Of a stretch of DNA of 54,020 nt, positions 12,211 through 23,100 are shown piece after piece. How positions within the stretch are numbered: position 1 is the stretch's first letter; every line of letters begins with the position of its first letter. The DNA comes from Fomitopsis serialis (Eukaryota > Basidiomycota > Agaricomycetes > Polyporales > Fomitopsidaceae): assembly GCF_022376445.1 (NCBI RefSeq), contig NW_025955229.1:1-54020 (forward strand), written 5' to 3'. The notes beneath the pieces are model-generated. The model did not search any database. It was not told where the DNA came from and saw only the letters and a program-made list of their open reading frames with translations. Position numbers and translations under genes: made by a program.

Positions 12211-13282
12211 GATGTAAGTGCACACTGTTACTGCAGCAAAACTCACTTGTTTTAGGCTCAGAAAAGTGCATTAAAATCTGGTAATATTCCAGGAGATCTG
12301 TTGAACATGCCTGAGCATATTAACAAGTAGAGATGATTGCCCTATATGGTCATTCAGTGCTGGGACACTAACATATGCATGTTATGACAATATTTCTCCA
12401 TTCATAGCACTGCTGTGTATGTTCCAGCGACATCAATGTGTTGGAAACTATGTACATGGCCATACAAGTCATATGTCATGTGTTTCGAATGCAACAGAAC
12501 AAATTCATGCTCACAGTGTCACTTCTGTTTTTTATATTAGCATTTTGCTACTCATTCAACTGCTTCTCTCAATTAAACATGAAAGACACTCTGCATGAAG
12601 GTAAATTAGGTGAGCTTACTAGATATAAAACAATTGATCATAGTTCAGTCATTGTATCCCAGTCAAATGCCACCAAATCATGTCTACAGAGGTATGTGTG
12701 TTTCTCTGTTGTCTGGATTTTGGATATGGGCAAGTCACACTAGTTGTAGCCTCTGGGGGTGCTAAACTGGATTAATATCTTACATACAGCAGGTACTATG
12801 GCTGATTCCAATTGCACAGAATATTCCCTGGTTTTATCTGCATTTTCTGAGCCCAGAATGACCAGCTGCATGGAAATTACCATTTGGGGAAGGTTAGCTA
12901 CCCTTTATGGCAGGTTTCAGATGTCATAAAGACATACAGAATCTATGGGCAGTCTACAGGCTTCAAAAGAGTCACTTTGAGGGTGAAAAGGGATGCATTC
13001 ATGTGCACAGAGGCATTTGTGTGTTTTTTTATTGTGTGAATTGTGCCATAATCACTGAAGGTAATGGGCAAGTCACAGCAGCTATATACTCTATGACATT
13101 ATACCTATCTTGTAGAATATTTGGGGGATTTTACGCATTTTATTGAGGTCACAGTGCAGGAGATACAGTGCCACTAATGAGCCTGTGGCTGGAATTCAAA
13201 CTCAGCCCAAAACCTCGGCAGCCTGCCTGATTAGGGCAGAAAAGGGGCTGTAGCACCAATCAGAGCAGCTCGGCATCTCTCT

Positions 13283-13381
13283 CATGCCGTTCGGAGGTGC
13301 AACCGTGCCCAATTTCCGCACGGATGCACCTCCAAACGGCATGTGGGCGCTTCATTGGCGCTTAGTAAGCGATGTAAGTGC
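13283..13381 (-). repeat. CpG-retaining hairpin module, type 2 (in copy A)
   Basis: Arms CATGCCGTTCGGAGGTGCA and TGCACCTCCAAACGGCATG surround a CGTGC..GCACG core (13,283-13,343). Next comes the shared leader GCGCTTAGTAAGCGATGTAAG. The equivalents are at 15,671-15,767 (B) and about 36,492-36,590 (C). The hairpin differs from type 1 but the leader is the same. Confidence 0.75.
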
Positions 13382-14506
13382 GGACTATTACTGTGCTTAT
13401 ATGGGCTTATTTAGACCCAGGAAAAAGCGGAAAAATCAGAGAATATTGGAGATGGACCAGGGAATGTGATTGAAGCTGTCTATGCCATAATTTTGACATC
13501 AGATAACATAGCATTCCCAATAACCTGGTAGGATTGTTGCTGTTACCTCAGTGAGTTTATTCATATAGGCCTGCTACACCACTCTAGGAGCTACTCATGT
13601 AGTGGACATCCCCATAAGATGATAGTGTAAGTACAGATGCATATATGTATACCTAGTCTGTGTCTATGTGCAACAGAAAGCCAGTGGCTGGATAATTACC
13701 ATATGGAGTATGTGACCTTCCCAAAGAAGAATCCAACACAAACAGGGGCATGCAGGGCTCAGAAAAATGCAGAAAATCTATGAAATATAAAGACACATCA
13801 GATACAAGTGTATGATTGCTCTGAGCTGCAATGGTTGCTATCACATTGTATACAAAAGCCATACTATGGCAATAGATGCTCAGATTACCCATTGTAGTCC
13901 TTATTACCAATATTATAGAAGCTACTGAACAGCCCACAGTGTCCAAACCACACATATACATTACAGTGTACACATGAGTCATAAACAGGCACTTTAAATC
14001 TGCAAAGGCACATGTGCATTTTTTATTTTGCATTTCCTGGGTTAGCCAGCCACTGTATACACTAAATAGAATTTCTGTATACTCTCTGAATGAAGGGCTA
14101 TCAGATGAGCATACTATGTGGACTATGATTTGTTACTAACTGTGACTACAAGTGGTCTCCAATGTGTGAGTGCTTGCAGCAGTGAGCTGCCAGGCTGCTA
14201 GTCACATGATATGTTCACCAGTTTCCTTATTGGGGGAACTGCTAAGGTGTTTCATGGGCCTCATATGCATAACAGAGTGCTTAGCCACTGCATTTGTTTG
14301 TATCTGTTGGTCCAAGTCGCGTTGTCTGGGAGTCTGAAATTTCAGACTCAGATAAGCAACCCATACTAACAGTAGTATATCTCTGCTTATCGGGGTGGCT
14401 GCAAGTCACGTGCACTGTGGGAACAAACTGCCATTCCGGAGGAATTGCTAAGGCATTTCATGGTGGTCCATCATAAGAATGATACCTTCATACCTCAGGG
14501 ATCGTA

Positions 14507-14534
14507 CTCTGTCTGTGTGACGTGTAATGAAGAT
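14507..14534. other. 28-nt centre of the A/B palindrome
   Basis: The spacer lies between the AGGGATCGTA end of copy A and the TACGATCCCT start of copy B. The 50 bases on each side are almost perfect inverted copies (GATACCTTCATACCTCAGGG versus CCTGAGGTACGAAGGTATC), so the centre could extrude a long hairpin. The spacer shows no similarity to either arm. Confidence 0.8.
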
Positions 14535-15670
14535 TACGATCCCTGAGGTACGAAGGTATCGTTCTTATGATGGACCACCATGAAATGCCTTAGCAATTCC
14601 TCCGGAATGGCAGTTTGTTCCCACAGTGCACGTGACTTGCAGCCACCCCGATAAGCAGAGATATACTACTGTTAGTATGGGTTGCTTATCTGAGTCTGAA
14701 ATTTCAGACTCCCAGACGACGCGACTTGGACCAACAGATACAAACAAATGCAGTGGCTAAGTGCTCAGTTATGGATATGAGGCCCATGAAACGCCTTAGC
14801 AGTTCCCCCAATAAGGAAACTGGTAAACATATCATGTGACTGGCAGCTTGGTGGGCCATTGCTCCAAGCGCTCACACACTGTAGGGCCTATATAGCCTCA
14901 GCCAGTAACAAATCATAGTATACATAGTATGCTCATCTGACAGCCCTTCATTCAGAGAGTATACAGAAATTCTATTGAGTGTATACAGTGGCTGGCTAAC
15001 CCAGGAAATGCAAAGCAAAAAAATGCACATGTGCCTCTGCAGATTCAATCTGCTTGTTTATGACTCAAATATGGTCTATATGTACACTGCAATGTATATG
15101 TGTAGTTCAGACACTGTGGACTACTCAGTAGCTTCAATAATACAGGTAACAGGGACTATAATGGGTAATCTGAGAATCTTTTGCCATATTATAGCCCTTG
15201 CATACAATGTAATGGTAACCATTGCAGCTCAAGGCAATCATACACTTGTCTTTGATGTGTCTGTATATTTCATAGATTTTCTGCATTTTTCTGAGCCCTA
15301 CATGCCCCTGTTTGTGTATGATTCCTCTTTGGGAAGGTCACATACTCCATATGGTAGTTATGCATCCACTGCTGGCTTTGTCTTGCTCACAGACACAATC
15401 TAGGGATACATACCTGAATGTGTACTTACACTATGATCTTATAGGGTTGTCCAGTACATGAGCAGTTCCAAGAGTGAAGTAGCAGGCTTATATAAGCTCA
15501 CTGGGGCCACAGCAACCATCTTACCAGGTTATTGAGAATGCTATCTGATCTGATGTCAAACCCATGCAATATACAGCTTGATTCACATTGCCTGGATCAT
15601 TTTGAATATTGTCTCAATCTTCCGCTTTTTTCTGAGCCTATACAAGCTCTCTTAAGCACAGTAACAGTCC

Positions 15671-15767
15671 GCACTTACATCGCTTACTAAGCGCCCATCA
15701 AGCGCCCAGATGCCGTTCAAAGGTGCAACCGTGCGGAAATTTGGCACAGTTGCACCTCCGAACGGCA
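15671..15767 (+). repeat. CpG-retaining hairpin module, type 2 (in copy B)
   Basis: The leader GCACTTACATCGCTTACTAA is followed by two GAAGCGCC-like boxes and a hairpin with arms TGCCGTTCAAAGGTGCAACC and TGCACCTCCGAACGGCA. It is the inverted counterpart of 13,283-13,381. CpGs are retained although the flanks have lost theirs. Confidence 0.7.
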
Positions 15768-16682
15768 CGATGCCGAGCTGCTCTGATTGGTGCAACAAGC
15801 CCTTTTCTGCCCTAATCAGGCAGGCTGCCGAGGTTTTGAGCTGAGTTTGAATCTCAGCCACACGCTCCTTAGAGGCACTGTACCTGCTGTACTGTGGCCT
15901 CACTAAAATGCGGAAAATTCCCAAAATAATGCATCCCTTTTCACCTCAAAAGTCTCTCTTTTGAAGCCTATATGCTGCCCACAGATTCTCTGACATCTCA
16001 AACCTGCTAAATAGGGTAGCTGACCTTCCTAAAATGGTAATTTTGCTTAACCTGCTCAGTCTGGGCTCACAAAATGCAGATAAAATCAGGGAATATTATG
16101 TGTAATCAGACTCATCTGTATTGCCTTGTATATGAAGGCAATTCATCTTGTATGGAGGCCCCCACAATATATCACTAGTATGACTTGCCCAGTTGTTTGA
16201 AATTCAGGAAACAGAGAAACACATGCATGAATGTGTGGCATTTGACTGGGATACACTGATTGAAACCTCATCAACTCTTATAGAGTTTATAGAGATGATA
16301 AACTCATTTGATAGCCCATCATTTCAAGGGTTAATCATACATTGGAGGAATGAAGAACAAAGGACAACATTTAGAGAATCACAAGTGACTGTGCAGATAT
16401 GAATGGCCTGTTGTCCCTGAAACACATTGCCTATGACCTGTATAGATATATGCATAGTTTACAATGCATGGATGTGTCTGGAAGTTGCACAGCACAGCTA
16501 TTGGTGGGGAAAAATGGTAATAACATGCATGTTTTGATGTCTCAGCACTGAATGACTATATAGGGAATGTTCTCCACTTGTACATATGCCCAGGGATGCT
16601 CCACATATATCCTGGAATATTGTCTGATTAATCCGCATTTTCTTGACCCCAGAACAAGTGAGTTGTGCTGCAGTAACAGTGT

Positions 16683-16772
16683 GCACTTACATCGCTTACT
16701 AAGCGCTCGACTAAGCGCCCATTGCCGAAGCGGAGTCGTCGACAGGCCGGAATTCTGGCCTGTCAACGACTC
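16683..16772 (+). repeat. CpG-retaining hairpin module, type 1 (in copy B)
   Basis: The leader GCACTTACATCGCTTACTAA is followed by a 40-nt palindrome at 16,733-16,772. This is the uninterrupted version of the module: the hAT target GATGTAAG is present once. It has an extra CTCGACTAAGCG segment relative to copies A and C. Confidence 0.75.
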
Positions 16773-16806
16773 TGGTCACTCAAAAGGGATTTTGGAGCAC
16801 TCCCAT

Positions 16807-17671
16807 GGATGGTCGGCCATCCCACAGAATGACATTGAAATAAGGTTTGACAGGAGACAGGGAACATTTTGATTGACAGATTATGGCAGCAATATGGCAG
16901 CGAGGAGGGTGGACACTGCTCAGCCTTGCTGTCACTCAAAATGGATAGTGACTGAGCAGTGAGCAGTGTGTGACTGTGTGACTAAGGGTACAAACCATTA
17001 CTTATTCAGTCCGTATGTTATAAGAGCTTTAGCCTGTGCATAAATGATGCATGTCCTTGCAAAAACACCATTGAGGGGTACTCAATTGAACTGGCAAGGC
17101 CGACGCACGGGCTGTGTCAAAGTGCAGAACACAGCATTGCCCTAAACAGGCAATTGCGAGCGCCAAGGGACTTAGGCGGGACACAGTGGAAAGACACAAA
17201 AAAGTAGACAAAGTATGTATGCACACTAGGATTTAAACCCACGACCGGGACACAGCAGCACAACACTGCTAACCAATCAACCACAAGGGGCATTGCTAGA
17301 AGTGGAATTAGACTTTATAGGTACCGTTCAATAGGCGCCGTACAAGAGCATGTAACAGTACTACTTACTACTTTGGCTTATTTGTACCCCCACTCATAGA
17401 CGAGCCACACTAGCAACCATGTACTAAATGCTCTGTACATACATTTACAAACATTGTGAGTATTAGGTAGGGATGTAGTACATATGGTGATGCGCAGCGA
17501 GCGCATCAGTGAGGTCACAATAGTGACAGTCACTGTGAACAGCGGCACTGATGGGCAGTGACAGCCTGACAGGCCAATGACAGCGGCATTGACAGCGAAG
17601 CGGAAGACGGGTGTTAGCACGCACAGACGGGCCAGCCCGGTGACGTCATTCTGTGGGACGGCCAGCTAGCC
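16807..17671. mobile_element. 865-bp inverted-repeat element with 9-bp target duplication
   Basis: CACTCCCAT flanks both sides (16,798-16,806 and 17,672-17,680), and copy A shows the empty site at 11,654-11,662. The inverted termini share GTCCCACAGAATGAC-type sequence. A 9-bp duplication fits Mutator-like elements, but the termini are short, so the superfamily is tentative. There is no transposase. The element has normal CpG content, a tRNA-like stretch (17,226-17,293) and a GCGCAGCGAGCGC hairpin near 17,495. An essentially identical copy is at 38,219-39,083. Confidence 0.85.
17226..17293 (-). other. tRNA-like stretch inside the 865-bp element
   Basis: Read on the minus strand it has an A-box-like TGGTTGATTGGTTAGCA and a B-box-like GGGTTTAAATCC about 40 bases apart, as in a tRNA. 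Arms are imperfect, so it is probably a tRNA-derived polymerase III promoter. It could be an independent SINE or the internal promoter of the element. It is repeated at about 38,638-38,705. Confidence 0.45.
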
Positions 17672-20600
17672 CACTCCCATTGACTGAAATGCTGACAAAT
17701 GTTCCCTTTTAAAGTAATCTTTCAGTCTCAGCTCTTCATGCCGAGTTTTTTGATGGCTTCAAGCCACACTAACTGAGCTCTTACTGGAACCCCATTAAAT
17801 GCGGAAAAATCCTAAAATATTGCTTCTCCATGGAATGCCCCTTGAGTACTGACAGGGGTGCCCAGATTAGGTGTTCTTGTTGTTTTTCACAGAGTACTGA
17901 CCTTGGCAAGTGATACTGGGGATATAAGCAAATGTTGGTGTGTGTATGATGCTTGTACAAGACAGTTCCACATGTATGCATTCTGTGAGGTGGGGGATAT
18001 CAAACATACAAAACTGCCATATATGGTTAGTCCCCTGCCCATTTGGGAAGTTAGCCATGCATGGCCTCTACTGGATAAATAGCAGGAAAATCAGAGACAA
18101 ATTAGATAGTACTATGGATTTGTATTGGGTTGACTGTTGAGGCCATATGGCAGAAAACATGTAATAATGCTGAGTTTTCCATGCATAGCCTGATACAAGC
18201 CACTCTTTCAATGAGTCTTGGTCCATCTTGTAAGCACCATTATCACCTGGAATTCTCAGGGACTGGCAGCTCCAGACAGGATCCTAGGCTATTCTGTTCA
18301 GTTCAACTCTTCAATAGGCCCTGCAAAGGCAGGCTATTGGGCTGAGTTTGAAAGCAAGCCCAAGCTCATTAGTGACACTGTATTTGCTGTGCTATGGTCT
18401 CCCAAAAAACAGTTGGGAATATTGCCAGTCATGTATATAATGTCAGAGAGGATGTACATAGTATGCCTTCCCATGGATTCATATAAACATGGCACCCACC
18501 ATTCACAAAGCAAAATAAAATACATATTCCTCTGTACACACTGGTTCTTTCACTTTGTTTGTGTTTCCTGTGATGCTTGCCAACTGCCTATGGATTGTGT
18601 GGCTATATGAGACCTGAATGAAACCTGCCATATGTGGTACCTGACCTTCTCAAAATGGAAAGTCCGAGTTATCTGCTGTGTCTGGGCTCAGAAAATGCGG
18701 ATAAAACAAGGGAATATTCTGTATGATTCCACTCACCTTGTACTGCTTGCTATAAGTATTGATTGGCTCATGTCTAAACCCTTTGGCAGGCAATGGCATA
18801 TGCAGAAAATGGTGAACACCTGTGGCACAAAGGCCACAGTTAATGCTGAGTATGTTCATAATATTGGCTCTGTCTCACATGTGAATGGCATAGCTATCAA
18901 TATTATGGGTTCACAGAGCTTTATGACACTGTACTGATCCTAGAAAGTGATAGAAAGACATTGTACAAGTTGTGTTGTGCATCTACTACTGTTGCTAGAA
19001 AGTCTATAGGCTAGCAATGTCATAAAGTAGGGACACCACACATAGGTGATCAAATGCTTTGATGGTCTCTGCAATGCTAGATAAATGGTAGGAAATGAGA
19101 TAAAATCAGATGATCCCATGACATCATATTGTGCTGACTGTTGTAGGCCAATGCATGACAGTACATCTCAGATGTGCTAATGCAGAGTTCACAGCCTGAT
19201 GTCTGCAGCTCTATTGTCCCAGTCCAGTATAAGCATGTCTTTGACTGATTGTATCAATATGAAGCAGTGCCAATTATACAGTATGATGGTGCTATGCTTG
19301 GTTGTTAATTGCTCATATAATTTTTGCCTGGAGCATATCTAATGTCTGTATGCACTACCATCATCCTATTCTCATGCAATGGCCCTTGGTATGTGAAGAT
19401 AGAATAGGCAGCTCTTGGTTTGTTCATATGGGAAAAATGTATTGACAGTGGTGTCTGTTAGTGCAATGTCTACTATCACTCATATTGCAGTGTATGCTGT
19501 GATTTCTTCCTGATTGGGCTCAGAAGAAGTCATGGTTGCCATGGAAATAATGCAGACTTGCATTGCTTACTAAGCAACAGTGAAGAGGCCATATTACAAT
19601 GGACTTCTGAGCCAATATATGGCTGTCCTTTTATGGATCTCTAGTCAACAATATGACTTTGGGAGTACTCTCATTTCTGCAGCTGTTTCCTTTTACATGT
19701 GATGATGAAATATCAGCTACTCATGTTGGGTCCTTTCATGTTATATGGAAAGTGGAAATATAACACTTTAGACCCAGGTGTGAACATGTGTGATATTTGA
19801 ACAGCATTGATATGTGGCAGTGTGCCTACCAGTACACCATTTGGCAGTTGATCCTGGGTGGTATCTGCCATGCCCAAGGAATGTCAACATGAAAATATAG
19901 TGTGTAATCCAAATATAGTACCATACATTGTATGTGCACACAAAATAATGAACAGTCAGCCAGAAAATGACACTGGTGATTATCTTGGGAGTATGTCTGA
20001 AGATATAGAAATCCTTGGACTTATGATCAGAGAGCATGACCATTGATAGTAGGCATTACTAGAATACCCAGGAAAGGCCCATATGCAAGTCTTAGTATGC
20101 AGTCTGTTGTTAGGGACAAGGCATTGAAACCCCTTTTTCTACAAGAAATTCCATAGATATGGTCTTTGAATAGGGTAGGCAGCAGGAATTGTTATCACTC
20201 CTGGGCTTTGTTATCTTTATTCTAGATCCTTTTAATGGACTTCATTTGGGGTTCACAATGCTTTCTGACCAGATTTCAGTGATCTTTTGTTCCCACATTG
20301 TTATTCTTTGTGGCACCTATTGGTGTATGTTCTGACTGGACTATTACTATGTTTCTAGTGGTCTCCTTAGACCCCTTGTGAAAGATATTACTGGGGTTCT
20401 ATTAGCTCAGACTATGTTATCTATTGATATATTATCCCAGCTGGCAGGCAATCTATGAGTGACTAGTGTTCATAAGGCTGTGCTAGTGTTTCAGGACAAC
20501 ATGCAAGTGGTGTGTCATGAATCACAGAGCACATCCTTGATGATCAGTGAGAATTATTGGCACATCTACCCTTGCCTTACAATGAGCCTGTGAGCTTATT

Positions 20601-21443
20601 GTGCATCTTGAATGGCCTTGGAAAGTGGTGTACTGAGTCTTCTACTATTTTGTAGGATTCTATGAAGTATTTTATGTAGCTAAAAGGCTGTGCATAAATG
20701 CACAAAAGGAGCATCCCTCTGAGCAAGTCCAAACATTTATCTCATCTACCACTTGCTTCTGTACTCTTATGCCAGTGTACCTTCAATCCATCAGTGATCA
20801 ATCCTGCCCATGACTCTATTAGTCTTGATGGCACTTACTATGGTGATACATTGCTTCACATTGTACTACATGAGCCCATTACTATTGACTCAGGAGCTGA
20901 GCTCCAATCCAGTAACATACCTTAGTATGGCTTTGTACTACTGGTCAGTGTTTGGTAACTGTTCACTTATGGTGAGAGCAAACTGCACATTCTTTGGTTG
21001 TATTCCTTGTATAACACATCAATTCTTGACAGGCCTTTTTCAGAATTCATTACTGGTATACTTCTCCTCTGTATATTGGTTCCATCCTCCACTGTTGATT
21101 GGTTTGGACTTGGGGAAGTACTGTTAACAATCTACTGAAAGACATCCTTTGGTATCAGAATTTCTCTGATCAAGGGCTAATACTTGTACAACAGCACTGA
21201 CAGCAAGTCCCAACTGAGTAGTGGTTACTGTAGTCAACCCCCCAGACTCCCCTTCCTTGAGTTCTAGTTGATCTAGAGGCTCTCCTTACTTCTTTGCAAC
21301 ATTCCCAAGCTATTTGCTCTATGTTACAATCAATACAAACCAGTCATTATGGACTGAACTGTGATGCTCCCATGGGATACACACCATTGCCTGTGGTCAT
21401 ATACCATATCACAGTAGCTTAAGTCACTTTGTCAGACACAATT

Positions 21444-21683
21444 GTTTGAAAAAACCAGTTGCAACTGGCAAAAGACCAGTCAGGACCAGTCAGGACCAGT
21501 TGGGACTGCATGTGCAGTTGCAACCAGTTGCAACCAGTCTTTGGAGGCAACTGGACTGCGAAGGACTGGTCGCAGTCAGTCCAGTCCCAGTCCTACCATT
21601 TTGGGGTCAATCTAGGACCAGTCCCAGTCCCAGTCTGTCCTCCAAGGGGTCAAAAGACTGGACTGGACTGGACTTTCAAACAC
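21444..21683. mobile_element. MITE rich in GGACCAGT/ACTGGTCC units
   Basis: The ends carry inverted GTTTGAAA / TTTCAAAC followed by CCAGT repeats. The interior consists of dense direct and inverted GACCAGT and CCAGTTGCAACTGG units. This fits a small hAT-type MITE with many subterminal binding sites, but I found no clear target duplication. Its right edge truncates the neighbouring minus-strand gene. Confidence 0.55.
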
Positions 21684-22833
21684 TAGCGAGCTCAGCGGCA
21701 TGCGCGTCGCCAAATGCATCACTCGCCTTCCGTTTTCCCACCGACTTCTGGGAAGCCGAAACACGTGCATCCGGTGTCCTTGACCCTTTACTCGTAGACG
21801 CAGTTACCGTCGTCTTCGCAGTTACAGTCCTCGTCGGCTCAGCGCCAGACCGAGTCGGTGGTGAGGGTGACAGTGAGCGAGCACGGCCCTGGGCCTTGGC
21901 AGCCTGTTCCTTCAGACGCGGCGACCGTTTCAGAGGCGTGGGAGGCTGGGAATAGATCAATACTAACAGTGATATGCAAATGCGACCACGTACGGGTGGT
22001 ACATCATCATCATCGAGCTCAATCGGCTCACTCCGAGGAGTGCTTGGAGCATCCGGGGGGGCAGATTCACCTAGAATCACAGGTGTACCATCTGTGAACA
22101 TCACCACAGACTCGTCGTCTGAATGGCTATTGTCCTCGCGCACTTGTTTGAACAGCGCCGCCGCCGCCGCCGAGTGATCCTTGCCCGGGTCGGAGGCACT
22201 TACACCGACTGGGTTGTAATTCGGTAGCTCACACCACATCGCATGAAGGTCGTCGTAGAACTCCCATTCAGAGCGAATTCTCTCTGATGATACACCGCTT
22301 TCACTGCTTCGTAGCTATCAAAGTGTCAATTGCACACACCTTCAATATTACTAACTTCCTCCTCGGGTTTAACCCCACCCCCTGTATCCAAAAGATCTCG
22401 TCTGTAGCTTGTATATGTCCGCTTTAGCCTATATCAATAACAGTTAGACATCATAATAATGCCATGATCACGGCGCACCGTGCCTTTGAAAGGCCTGCTG
22501 TGTAGACTTATGGAAACGAGCCGCATTTGCGGTCCACTCGGTCTCGAATACTGGATCCTCGCACCAGTGCCTTGCATAGATGTCTTCGGCTACCTTGGCC
22601 CACCAGTTGATCTTGGCTACATGACCCTGTATCTTCTTCCGACCGTCCTTCGTAGCTTTCTGAGTCGAGTCGCTGAAGAGCTTGATGCGAAGCTCTGGAT
22701 TTTGCGTGAGGAAGGAGATGGCTGTGTGGATCCAAGCCGGATTCTTGTCCCATGATATGTCCTTCTCCTTCGTGCGCTTCGGAGGCTGAGAAGGCGTAGG
22801 ATTGGGCTCCTTGGGCTTTGCTTTCCGTGGCAT
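21676..22833 (-). CDS. Myb/SANT-like basidiomycete protein, 3' truncated
   Basis: The start ATG is at 22,833. The first exon (22,833-22,484) has a lysine/proline-rich start, then WDKNPAWIHTAISFL, LRIKLFSDST and a basic segment. This is the layout of a Myb/SANT-like domain family that is abundant next to transposons in agaricomycetes. After a 55-nt intron with an unusual GC donor, the frame continues LKRTYTSYRRDLLDTGGG. Later come the conserved LPNYNPVGV, an acidic segment, a 48-nt intron (about 21,964 region, GTACGT to CCCAG) and a Ser/Pro-rich tail. The intron near 22,330 is unclear. The frame ends in a TGA supplied by the MITE at 21,683, so the usual charged C-terminal helix is missing. It is probably a nuclear DNA-binding protein; the target is unknown. 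Confidence 0.6.
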
Positions 22834-22970
22834 GCTGAGCTACAGAGGGAGACGGACGACGACCCCCGGACGAGCATGGGCGCGGTCGTCCGCACAGATT
22901 ACCTAATCCGATTATGTAATTGATTACTCAACATGGTCCAGAAACGGGCACCAGAAAACAACCAGAAACG

Positions 22971-23002
22971 GTGCAGGAGCAGCGTCCGAGCTGCTCCTGC
23001 AC
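22971..23002. other. Perfect hairpin, 13-bp arms
   Basis: GTGCAGGAGCAGC and GCTGCTCCTGCAC flank a 6-nt loop. It lies in 22,835-23,100, which is upstream of the Myb/SANT-like gene and otherwise shows no gene. Confidence 0.6.
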
Positions 23003-23100
23003 TCCAGAAACCATCCCAGGATCTCGTTCAAGAAATTGGCGGAAATCCGAATCAAGATCGACGTAAAAACCGGGCTGGAACCCGCTACGTGAAACACCCT

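Larger units (their letters stand above)
7524..14506 (-). mobile_element. 7-kb repeat, copy A (complete, with nested insertions)
   Basis: The copy runs from TACGATCCCTTTTGT at 7,524 to CCTCAGGGATCGTA at 14,506, so the TACGATCCC termini form a 9-10 bp inverted repeat. Outside a solo LTR (7,666-8,105) and a hAT-like insertion (11,763-12,210), it is strongly CpG-depleted: I read no CG between 8,106 and 10,173. No frame codes for a recognisable protein. CpG-containing hairpin modules survive at 11,688-11,760 and 13,283-13,381. The part from 11.69 to 14.5 kb is nearly identical, inverted, to 35,366-38.2 kb. The part from 7.5 to 11.6 kb is only moderately similar to B, C and D. The superfamily is unknown. 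Confidence 0.85.
14535..21344 (+). mobile_element. 7-kb repeat, copy B (3' truncated)
   Basis: It starts TACGATCCCTGAGGTACG and runs parallel to copy C, but ends around 21,344 where similarity to C (42,757) stops and an unrelated sequence begins. The first 2.2 kb is a diverged inverted match to copy A and lacks the hAT insertion. From about 16.7 kb onward it is nearly identical to C, including the 865-bp insertion. CpG is very scarce outside the hairpin modules and that insertion. Short frames are shared with C only because the DNA is nearly identical. Copy B contains no recognisable gene. Confidence 0.85.

Noticed and set aside
16193..16402. A 69-codon protein in copy B
   Set aside because: The frame is broken in the corresponding part of copies A and C.
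18218..18937. Plus-strand genes of 130 and 101 codons in copy B, identical in copy C
   Set aside because: The identity only reflects near-identical DNA. The frames are not kept in the diverged copy A, and no motif is seen.
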